Assembly (NCBI GenBank): GCA_032358255.1
Contig: JAULBX010027374.1
Coordinates: forward strand, 1-37,779
Source of the DNA: Heterotrichella gracilis
Lineage: Eukaryota; Sar; Xanthophyceae; Tribonematales; Xanthonemataceae
DNA length: 37,779 nucleotides
Direction: 5' to 3'
In this document: positions 10,401 to 18,872 of the stretch, in pieces
Numbering within the stretch: position 1 is the first letter of the stretch
How the letters are laid out: each line of letters begins with the position of its first letter
Notes under the pieces: model-generated
Told to the model about the DNA's origin: nothing
Databases searched by the model: none
Seen by the model: the letters and a program-made list of their open reading frames with translations, nothing else
Position numbers and translations under genes: made by a program

Positions 10401-12348
10401 GTACTTTGGGCGGGGGACAGGGGGAGACCCCCAAACTGTGCTTACTGTCAGAAAACGGGGAGCAACACATAGTGCGGGAGCAGGGGGAAAACCCAGCGCG
10501 CATTCGCTGAAAACTGCGGAGTCGCCGCGCTGTCCAACCACCTGAGGTGGGCGCGGTAGCACCCAACAGTTTAGGGTTTAGGGTCCAACAGTTCTGCAAC
10601 TGTAGGCAGGGCAGCAGCCAACAGCCCCCACTGCACCAACAGCACACGCAGCACAAGCGCACACCAAACCCTACAGAAAACCCTAGGAAACACCCTTCCC
10701 CACCAGCGCACAACGCATCTCCTTTTCCCCTCACTCACATCAGCTGGTCCAGCTTGAGCGTGCCCCTCTCTATGTGGTCCTTCACCCTCCCGGGGGTGCC
10801 GATCACAACATCGCACAACCGCAGCTGCCAACCAGCCACACACCCAGCAACACCCGAGACGCACACCCCCTACAACACTCTTAAATTGCATCCCCTCTTT
10901 CCCCTCACTCACATCAGCTGGTCGAGCTTGAGCGTGCCCCTCTCTATGTGGTCCTTCACCCTCCCGGGGGTGCCGATCACGATGTCCACCCCCCTGTGCA
11001 GGATGCTCTGCTGGGGCCCCATGGGCGTGCCTCCATACAGGCACACTGCGTTGAGGCCGGCGCCCTTGCCGTAGAACTCAAAGTCGGCATGGACCTGCGC
11101 AAAGGGTTTGGCCAGGGTTGGTAGGGTTTGGAGGGGGTTTGCTGAGGGGTGGACCCCCGCAAGGGATTGTCAAGAGTTGGGGCAGGGTTTGGTGAGGGTT
11201 GGGCAAAGGGCCAACTGATCAAAGGTCTGGGAAACGGTTTGGCCAGGGCATGGAGACCTGCGCAAGGGTTTGAAAAGGGTTTCTGGGGGGTGCTGTTTTG
11301 GGCTGTTTGGTGTGGCAAAGTGATAAGGTGGAAAAAGGTGTGTACAGACCCTGTCAGTGCAGTTGAATAGTCAGTTGGTCCAATAGCAGAAGAGGAGTGC
11401 CTGTGCGATTCCCGGGGTGAGGGCGGCGGTGGGGTTGTGTAAAAAAGGGTCGGTTGGAGGGCAGTGTGGATGGGCGGGCAGTGTGGGCACACGTGGGTGC
11501 AGCTTGCGGTGGGGATCGATGCAGCTCTGCAACGGCAATGCACAGGTGTGGCGGCGGTGAGCGCTTTCGGTGGATCACACGAGAACGAAACGAGGGGTGT
11601 ACGAGGCAGAGGGGTGCCGGTGAACGCCAGCCGGCGCCGCCTATGCATGCATATAAACGTTACGACTTCAGCTATTCACTGTTTTTGCACCTTTTACGAC
11701 CCTGCACGCGCACACACACAGCGACACACACAAGTATCACAATAGAGCCATATCGCCCACCGACACCGCCAGATCGCAAGGCCTCACCTGCTTTGCCAGC
11801 TCTCTCGTGGGAGCCAGCACAATAACCTTGGGCGTCCGTCCAAAGGTTGCCTTCCCGCGACCGGTGGTGGCGTTGGCGGTGGCCAAGCGCTCCACCATGG
11901 GAAGCACAAAAGCAAGGGTCTTGCCTTGACCCGTCCTGGCCCGCCCCACCACGTCCTGACCCTCCAGCACCAGGTTGAAGGTGTCGCCCTGTATGGGGAA
12001 CAGCGCCTCGATGCCCTTGGACCGCAGCAGGGACTTGATGGCAGGGGAGAGCTTGAAGTTGTCCAACGCCAGGGGATCTGCAGGCTTGGTCTCCGCATCG
12101 GAAGCCTCGGGGGCCGCTGCGGCGGTGGCGGTGTCGCCATCCTTGGCCTTGCGCTTCTTGGCCGGCGGCGCTGCCACCACTTCGGCGGTTTCCGTGCTCT
12201 CCTCGCTGTCGGAATCGGGCTTGGGGGCTTTGCGCTTCTTCTTGGTCTTCTCCTGGACAAGGCTGGCGTCTTCTGGGGCCTCCACTGCCTTTGCTTTCTT
12301 CTCCTTCTTCTCCTTTTTCTCCTTCTTTTCCTTGGGGGCCTTGGCCAT
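7471..12348 (-). CDS. DEAD-box ATP-dependent RNA helicase, nucleolar DDX21/PRH75 type (GUCT domain)
   Basis: Eight exons join in phase to 707 aa: 12348-11788, 11094-10913, 10358-10139, 9835-9635, 9424-9268, 8947-8715, 8382-8185, 7842-7471. Seen: Lys/Glu-rich N-terminus (aa 1-75, nucleolar-type basic clusters), Q-motif region near aa 97-125, Walker A ARTGQGKT 137-144, APTREL 179-184, GTPGR 228-232, DECD 253-256 (Cys replaces the usual Ala or Val), SAT 290-292, ATDVAARG 408-415, HRSGRTGRAG 438-447. A GUCT domain follows (about 534-625), then a Gly-rich tail (about 640-707) ending in RG/RGG repeats for RNA binding. Family knowledge: these helicases act in rRNA processing and R-loop/RNA folding in the nucleolus. 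Start taken at the ATG of MAKAPKEKK; an earlier in-frame ATG at 12423 would add 25 residues. The introns carry several copies of exon edges. Confidence 0.93.
8514..8592 (-). repeat. Decayed copy of helicase exon 6 3' end
   Basis: Copies 8709-8788 (end of exon 6 plus donor). The core TTGAACCAGGGGATGACGCT is identical. On the minus strand the copy still reads [11 protein letters not shown], then loses one base relative to the original, which shifts the frame before the donor-like GTGGGTGAG. Confidence 0.8.
9967..10005 (-). repeat. Decayed copy of helicase exon 4 start with acceptor
   Basis: On the minus strand an acceptor CTCTTGCAG is followed by codons for [11 protein letters not shown] and then a TAG. 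Genuine exon 4 starts with [11 protein letters not shown]. It would act as a stop-containing exon if spliced in. Confidence 0.65.
10716..10808 (-). repeat. Nearly identical copy of helicase exon 2 3' end and donor
   Basis: Duplicates about 10890-10982 at an offset of 174 bp. The exonic part differs at only a few positions and still encodes [22 protein letters not shown], followed by GTGAGTGAGG. Reading through from the real exon 2 donor meets an immediate TGA. Confidence 0.85.
11240..11285 (-). repeat. Copy of the helicase exon 2 acceptor edge
   Basis: GGCATGGAGACCTGCGCAAGGGTTTG matches GGCATGGACCTGCGCAAAGGGTTTG at 11087-11111, that is, the start of exon 2 and its acceptor, with a 2-base insertion. 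Confidence 0.6.
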
Positions 12349-14236
12349 GACTGCAATAGGCACCATGCCAGCTACCAGTCCTGCGGCTGTCAAGTCAAAC
12401 AGTGATCCCAGCGAGCGGTGCAAGGTGAGCTGCGACAGGAGACAAGCGCACGGGTATCGTGCAGCTGGTTAAGTGGCAGTGTGCAGCGTGCGCGCTGGTG
12501 TATGTAGGCCTACGCCGGCGAGGCAAGTTGTGAAGGTCCCCGCCGGCCGCCCAGGCTGTGACGGTCACCCCGCCTATGGATGGCGGCCGACCCTTCCTAA
12601 GGGTTCGTTAAAAGGGGAGATCATCTCATTGAATATCAGCGGCTCGAGAACATTGGGAGGACATCCTCCTCCTCACCTGATTCAGTGGAGTATTGTCGTG
12701 TTATTCAGTGGCGTACATGTGCACTGGTCAACAGAACCACTACCAATGGCAGTCAGTAGACATCGAACTGCTCATTGAGTCATGACATGCGTTTACAGAT
12801 TTGATGTCACAGTGGTCACGCTGTCAGGCTATGGCGTACCAAACTTCTAAGACAAACCCAAGGCTTGTCAAGGTTCATATGAAGCTAAGCCTTGCCAATA
12901 ACGGGTCAGTACAATAAGCAATGCTGTCTGCAGCAGTTGCAGCCTATGCTGGGACAATGTGCACTTCACGCAACCCTTCCTGTGCAGTTGACAATGCCGG
13001 CCGGTGACAGCCTGAGGCCCAAGTAAACAACTGACTGCCAAAACTGAATCATAGAAGAAAAACAGCTTGCGCCAGCCTGAAAGTACAATGGCATCAAGCT
13101 CAAGGAAGGTTTCACATGCATTGGACATATTACGAGTTAACTTATCAAGCTATTCAAGGCCATCACTGGGCCACCTACCCAGTGTGGTGCCCCTTCAAGC
13201 CTAGAGAGCAAAGGATGGGCAACCAATCAAGCGCATACTGGATGCATAATAAGTACCTGCTGAACCAATCAAGTTTTGCAGCATGCGCACCACCACCACA
13301 AAGTGCCACAGACAATAGCACACAACTGCTGATAATGCCGCAAAAAACAAATGTGTGCACACCATCACCACACCTGCTGCCACCGGACCTGAAACTTGTT
13401 CAACCAACTGGACAAGAGAACGCACATGTGGAGCGAAAAGGCTATAAGATAATGACTACCCAGTGGGATGCAAGCACCACACAACCAGGTCCCTGCCTGG
13501 GCGCCCAACAAATATTTGAATCTAGCAACTAATTTACCATCAGCATACTCCCAGCACACTGGGCTTGCAAGGCTCCCTGGTGCTAGTACAAAAGCCCAGA
13601 CCGCCCATACACAGTGCACAATACCACGACATTCCCATTGCTCCCAGATACTCGTTGTGCGCTTTTTGTCTGCAATGATCATAAATGCTCGGCCAACTGT
13701 AGGGTAGTGCTGCACTGCTTTGCGGCCAATTGCATTGATGCATCATGACTGGCATTAAGATACATACGCCCTATACAGAGCTCCAAGGAAAACCCTCCCA
13801 AAATAACCCCATACTTGGAGACCACTCCCACCACGCATCACAGCGCCTTGGATTCTATGCAGGGCGCAAGCTCATTTGCACGGACCGCACATGGGTCGCG
13901 GACTATGTGTGCCTCATTGCTTGCGCCAGGCGCGCTGCATCCCATCCCAACTGGCTGCGCTTGGCAGGGTGGAAGACAATGCCGGAAGATATAAAGGTGC
14001 CCCTCATTGAAACAATATGGGGCCACCAAAAGCGCCTGACTGGGTGCCGCACGCAGCGAAAACACTATCACTGATTCGTAGTACAGATTGCTTGCATCTC
14101 CCAGCGCCCGCAGAAAACTCTCCTCGCTCTGCAGCTCTGGCGGCAGCAGCATGCATCCCTTGCCAAGGCCTCCCACATGCCTTCGGCACCAAGCGCGGGG
14201 GAGCGGACAGCGCCGCGTGGGTCCCGAGGGCGCCGG
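12349..14236. other. Region between the helicase start and the SnRK2 stop
   Basis: It holds the 5' flank of the helicase (GC-rich near 12480-12600) and the 3' flank of the kinase gene. A 138-codon plus-strand frame at 13116-13532 shows no known motif. CACTGGG and CCCAGTG form a 7-bp hairpin at 13164-13184. A diverged copy of the kinase C-terminus is listed at 14076-14160. A minus-strand TGTAA lies at 12791-12795, too close to the helicase to assign firmly. Confidence 0.5.
14076..14160 (-). pseudogene. Diverged copy of the SnRK2 C-terminal exon, possibly an alternative last exon
   Basis: On the minus strand it encodes MLLPPELQSEESFLRAL followed by GDASNLYYES. The genuine exon 5 has MPLPPGLQTEEHIMRVL then ADSSKLYYER. 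Sixteen of 27 positions are identical, with no indels across about 80 nt although the DNA has diverged widely. That pattern is more like constraint than free decay. The frame stays open downstream for about 100 codons. No clear acceptor was identified. Confidence 0.6.
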
Positions 14237-17200
14237 TCATTGCTGCATGGGCATGCCCTCCCCAAAGGATGCGTACCGCTCATAGTACAGCTTGCTGGAG
14301 TCGGCCAGCACCCGCATGATGTGCTCCTCTGTCTGGAGCCCCGGGGGCAGCGGCATGCGCACCAGCACATCGTTGATGCTGTCCATGGTGTCGGGCAGGT
14401 TGCCCTTGAACCATGGGTGCTCCATCACCTCGCGCAGGGTGGCGCGCTTGTTGGGGTCAACAACCAGCATCCTGCGGGGGGTGGGGAGGGGTTTGAGGAC
14501 ACCTTTAAGAGGGTGGTGAGGCTTTGACATGGTTAGTTTGGGGTTGAGGCCAGCAGGGCAGGAGGGCCGAGTGTGACATGAGGGGTTGGCCATCTTGGGG
14601 GTACATTCCAACTACCAGCATGGTGCAGTGCGGGGACGCTCTGGAAGAGGTGACAACAACATGGCAACGTTGCGGTTAGTCTGCATCCTGCAGTTCCTAA
14701 AAACCCACCGCCCCGCCCCCACCTCCCGAAATCCACCGCCAGGATGCGCGGGTAGATCTGCTGCAACCTAATTTGAATACCTGTCACAGAAACCCTGCGA
14801 CCGGCCTGGAAACCCAAGCCCCAGCACAAACCCCCACGACCAGCCTGAAACCCCAAGCCCCAGCGCAAAACCCTACCCGCTCAACAAGTCTCGCAGCTCT
14901 GGCGTGAGCTTTGTCATGATGCACGGGTAGATGTGCTTCACGCCAACTTGAGTACCTGTCACTGACACCATACGACCAGCCTGGAGACCCTAGCCCCAGC
15001 ACCAAAACCCTACCCGCTCATCAGGTCCCGCAGCTCCGGCGTGATGTTTGTCGGGACCACGAAATCCGCCGCCAGGATGCGCGGGTAGATCTGCTGCAGC
15101 CGCAGCGCCGAGCTCATGTTCCCGTCCCCTTCCCGGAAGAAGGGGAAGCGCCCGGTGACAAAGGTGTAGAGGATGACGCCGCAGGACCACACGTCGGCGG
15201 ACTTGCCATTGTACGCCTGCGGGTTGGGTGGGTGATGGTGTGTAAGGGTGGGGGTGGAGATGGAAATGGGCCTGCGCCTGGGCGGAGTACGTGTGCATGT
15301 GGTGAATTGCGGAGGTGGTGTGGCATCACACAGCAAAGGAATGGCCCGTGACAAAGCTTTCAAGGATGGTGTTGACACTATATTTAACAGCACAGCCGAG
15401 CATCACTGTGATTATTGTGATGGCTATCTGGGGATCCATACCCTCCCAGGGCCAAGCCATGATGGGTTGCTTTATGACCCAACTAGGGTTTAGGGTTTAG
15501 AGGACCCGCGCCACAAGGGTTTAGGGTTTAGAGGACCCACGCACCGTTGACATGAGAACCTCAGGGGCCAGGTAGTCAGGCGTGCCACTCAGCGACTTTG
15601 GCCGGGAGTCGAAGTCCTCGTGCTTGGAGTAGCCAAAGTCGCAGATTTTGAGGATGGGCAGCGGCGGCGTGTGGTCTATGAGTACATTGTCCAGCTTGAT
15701 GTCGCGGTTGGCTATGCCCTTGCGGTGGCAAAACTCCAGCCCTGGGGATGGCGGAAGTCGTCATGAGACGTGGTGTGACAGGTGGTGGGGTACTGGGTCG
15801 AGACAACCATGATTACAGCTGGTTGGGTGGCGGGCCAAGTGGCAGCTGAACCCTAAACCCTTTGAGAACCCAGATACGACCATACTTGATAGAATTGGAT
15901 TGTTTGTTTGTAGAATGCCACCTCATTCAATTCAGTTCTTAACTGTGAATCAAGACACAACTCCTCGGTGGCAGTCAGCCAGCCTAGCAGCCACCAGCTG
16001 TGAGAAGACCCAGCCAAGTACCCTGTCACCAGTAGCTGGAATACCCCGCGCGATGTTGCCTGGACACACTGATTGTGACACCCAGGATGGTGCAGGATAC
16101 GTGGTGCTTTCCAGTGGCGCTCACAACCTAGACCCTAGGACAGCCCAGGTGCAGTCGACTCTGAATTTGTTTCAGTGTTTAAACACAAACTAGACTCAAC
16201 TTCCTGGTGGCTCTCCCCCAGCCTACCTACCTGCCACCAGCTGTTGGAAGAACCAGCGTGCCGTGTTCTCAGGCATGCCGTTGCCAAAGGTGCTTTCGAC
16301 ACATGGTTGCTCTCGAATGGCGCTTACAACCCTAGACCCTAGGACAGCCCAAGTGCGGCCATGTTCGGTGGCTGCCGCCCCTCCACCCCTGCCCACCTAC
16401 CTGTCACCAGCTGTTGGAAGAACCAGCGCGCCGTGTTCTCAGGCATGCCGTTGCCAAAGCGTTGCTTGTTGCGCTTGAAGAACTCGCACATGTCGCCGCC
16501 GCTCACAAACTCCATCACGATGGCCACATACCTGCGCCAGGAGGTAGGGGTTAGCTTCCAGTTGGGTTCCTTCTACAGTGGAGGGAACTGCCAAACTGCT
16601 TGTGCAAGACTGCCGGCAACCTTGTTGTGTTGCTGGAATGCATGTAACCAACTGAATTGGGGTATCCATTTAAACGTTGAGCAACCTTGGAGGGTCAAGC
16701 ATTGGCCTGCGGCTGCTGGTGGCTGGTTGGGAGACTGCGGCTGACAAGATATACAATTGAAACAGCAGTAGTTTGCAACTGCGCAAGGTTGAGCTGCCTG
16801 TGTGTACCCAGTACTGGAATGCTGCCATATGGGAAGAAACGGTGCCTGCTGCAGGCTGGCAACAACACCACATGGTAAGGTAAGTGTTTATCTTTTAACC
16901 ACCCATGCCATGACTTCCCTGGTTTGCCATGGCTGTGGTTCTTACGCTGTGGATGTGCGTTCCAACAACCTTGACCACAACACACATGCATGGTGCACGC
17001 ATGGCTGTAAAGGTGCAGTGGTGATAAGTGGTGCCCAGCGGTACCAGGCTGGCACCACACACAACAGGGGGTTTGGTATCTCCCCAGGCGACCAGCCCTA
17101 CCACACACGTCCCGTGCTCACCTCTCCGCCAAGAACACCTCGATGAACTGCACGATGTGGGGGTGCACCACGCACAGGCGGTGGTTCAGTATCTCCCGAA

Positions 17201-17408
17201 GAAACTGCTTGTCCCGTGATGGGTTATGCTCCACAAACTTGATGGCAACCACGGTTCCAGCGGTGACGTCCACAGCTTGGTACACCAGACCCGCCGACCC
17301 CGCGTTGAGGAGCTTCAGGAGGCGATACTTGCCGTTTAAGAGCATCCCGTAGATGTCTCCCCCGCCTGGTTGCTCCACTGTCGAAGTGGAAGCTGGTGAA
17401 GTGCTCAT
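14237..17408 (-). CDS. SnRK2-like serine/threonine protein kinase
   Basis: Exons 17408-17122, 16531-16401, 15741-15545, 15216-15014 and 14471-14237 join in phase to 350 aa. Seen: ATP-site lysine K57 in VVAIKF, alpha-C glutamate E72 in REILNHR, the SnRK2-typical HPHIVQF, catalytic loop ANRDIKLDN (D153, K155, N158), DFG at 174-176 within ICDFGYSK, GTPDYLAPEVL, and YNGKSADVWSCGVILY. The C-terminus has a short TEEHIMRVL helix like SnRK2 domain I. The acidic ABA-responsive domain II of plant SnRK2 is absent. Oddities: the His of HRD is Asn, and the first Gly of the glycine loop is Asn (NAGSAGLV). Family knowledge: SnRK2 kinases mediate osmotic and nutrient stress signalling in green plants and algae. 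The start is the first ATG in frame; the upstream codons begin with GTG. Introns contain several exon-edge copies. Confidence 0.9.
14732..14950 (-). repeat. Two decayed copies of SnRK2 exon 4 3' end in intron 4
   Basis: 14868-14945 repeats 15005-15090 (ACCCTACCCGCTCA, CGCAGCTC-GGCGTGA, GGGTAGAT-TGCT) with a short deletion. 14737-14778 repeats the CCGCCAGGATGCGCGGGTA part. The spacer (GACCAGCCTG, CCCCAGC, AAAACCCTACC) is repeated too, giving tandem units of about 130 bp. Confidence 0.75.
15338..15377 (-). repeat. Fragmentary copy of SnRK2 exon 4 in intron 3
   Basis: GGAATGGCCCGTGACAAAG then AGGATGGTGTTGAC resembles GGGAAGCGCCCGGTGACAAAG then AGGATGACGCC at 15140-15181. Short and diverged. Confidence 0.45.
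15485..15538 (-). repeat. Two tandem copies of a telomere-like 31-bp unit at an intron start
   Basis: AGGGTTTAGGGTTTAGAGG plus ACCC is repeated exactly at 15485-15507 and 15516-15538, immediately inside the exon 3 donor of the kinase gene. On the transcript strand it reads CCTCTAAACCCTAAACCCT. Confidence 0.8.
15965..16300 (-). repeat. One or two copies of SnRK2 exon 2 3' end in intron 2
   Basis: 16221-16291 repeats 16391-16461 at an offset of 170 bp, including CTACCTG (donor), CACCAGCTGTTGGAAGAACC and TCAGGCATGCCGTTGCCAAAG. A second, much weaker copy of the CCACCAGCTGT-GAAGA part lies near 15985-16010. The flanking intron motif CCTAGACCCTAGGACAGCCC is also duplicated (16131 and 16333). Confidence 0.75.
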
Positions 17409-18872
17409 GGCTAATGGCTGATGGGGATCCACCTCCGCTTCACCTTAGCCCAGTATCATTCAGCTGCAAACGCTGCAAGCGAACAGGTGGGTAGGTTGAC
17501 GATGAAGTGACTTCGGGGTTGCGGTTCCCCATCAGGTAACGGAGTTTGCCAAGAACGTCACCAGACATGGATGGCACAGGCAATTTCAGAGATGCGCCCA
17601 GTTTGGCCTCAGCAAAGATGTAACGAAGGTTCCCATACCTGAAGAGCCTAGCGAAGAGCTGGCGGTGTTTGTACCAAGGCCGTTTTGCACGTTTTCAGGC
17701 ACCTAACTGCTGCGTCGAGGTACCGGCTCAGAGCTGCCGAAATACGAATCCCTACGCGAATCCTTCTCCAGCAACGCTGCACCTGTTACCAGTGGGTGGG
17801 GGTCTGACGAACACTTCCAGCCCTTCTCACTCTCAGCCGCTGCAGAAACTACGAAGAAGTATGTTCTAAGCGGCTTTCAGCAGGCATTCTTGTGTGGAAA
17901 ACGTGCAGTGTAAGGGAGCCTGGGCAGCACGTACACACTAAAAACGGCGCGTTCCTGAACGAGGCAATCGCTACGGCAGGCAGACGGTTGTCAAGGAGCA
18001 AGCACTAGAGCGTTGTCTACCGATGTTGCTGCTTTTTACTAGAGGCAGGCAGGAACCTGCTCTTATAATTTGGCTGGATTTTACAGATTTTCCCGAGTTG
18101 CATCTCACGTCATCGCTCTTGGCAACATGTTGATTGCAAGGCCAGTTGGGGTTTCCCCTGTGCCTGTTTGGGACAGGTTGTAACCTGTTACTGGAAGGTT
18201 GTTGCAGGAATAGGCAGGAGGCGCTGGAAGCTTTCGGCAAAGAAGTGGGCACTTGACACCGTCACATGCACTGCCCAAGCCACAATAAGCAAATTGCATG
18301 CCCATGCGGCATGGCATGGCAATTGGCATGGCATAGCACTTCCAACCAAATGGGGTACCTTGCAGCACCACACCTTCCTGTAGTTGGCCCAGTGGTTATC
18401 ATACTGCCCGCACAACAATAAGCAGCGGCAATCGTGGTGCTACTCCTCCCAGCAAAATGGTCCCAGTTGGAACTGTCCAGGAGGAAAAGTGGCTAAGGGA
18501 ACGTGTAGCATAAATGGAGAATGCAAGGGTTCCCCTTTCCAACACCCACGCATAGACAGTATACAATACCGTTGCAACAAAACAGCAGTACACAATCCAA
18601 TAAGTACTTGCAGGGTGGTGCTCAAACAGACAGTGCACAAACCCCCCTGATGAAATCAAAAAAGCTCAACCTCTTGACAACTCCTTGGTGCTCAATGATG
18701 CCGCAAGGCTTGCGTTCCTGTGCCTGCCTGCTGTCAACCTAGCCTCAGCAACCTTGCGCACCGCAGTGGCGCCCGCCTAAACCCCGCCGCACACTGCACC
18801 TTCAGGCCCCTGCGCCCTTGTTGCTGTCAGCGGCGCGGCCCCGGCGCCTGTAGCATGTCAGTCTGGCACCCA
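17409..18872. other. Region between the SnRK2 start and the 901-aa gene stop
   Basis: It contains the kinase 5' flank and the 3' flank of the next minus-strand gene. A minus-strand open frame at 17694-17440 is listed separately. GCATGGCAT-type short repeats lie at 18296-18335. TTACA at 18081-18085 could be a TGTAA poly(A) signal for the minus-strand 901-aa gene. Otherwise nothing is supported. Confidence 0.45.
17440..17694 (-). other. Coding-like open stretch just upstream of the SnRK2 start
   Basis: 84 sense codons followed by TGA 32 nt before the SnRK2 ATG, same strand. The translation is rich in Arg, Lys, Leu and Tyr (PWYKHRQLF, RYGNLRYIFAEAKLG, GKLRYLMGNRNPEV) and looks protein-like, but it has no early Met and is preceded by TGA. 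It could be an exon of a small upstream gene entered through an internal acceptor, or chance in a leader. No family recognised. Confidence 0.25.

Noticed and set aside
10571..11044. 157-codon minus-strand frame across helicase exon 2 and intron 2
   Set aside because: It is out of frame with the helicase motifs and exists only because the exon end is duplicated at an offset of 174 bp, a multiple of three.
11926..12472. Long plus-strand open frames opposite helicase exon 1
   Set aside because: Antisense shadows of a GC-rich coding exon whose minus-strand translation has clear helicase motifs.
13116..13532. 138-codon plus-strand open frame as a gene
   Set aside because: No known motif, low-complexity composition, and no splice or start context of note; it lies in the 3' flank of a minus-strand gene.
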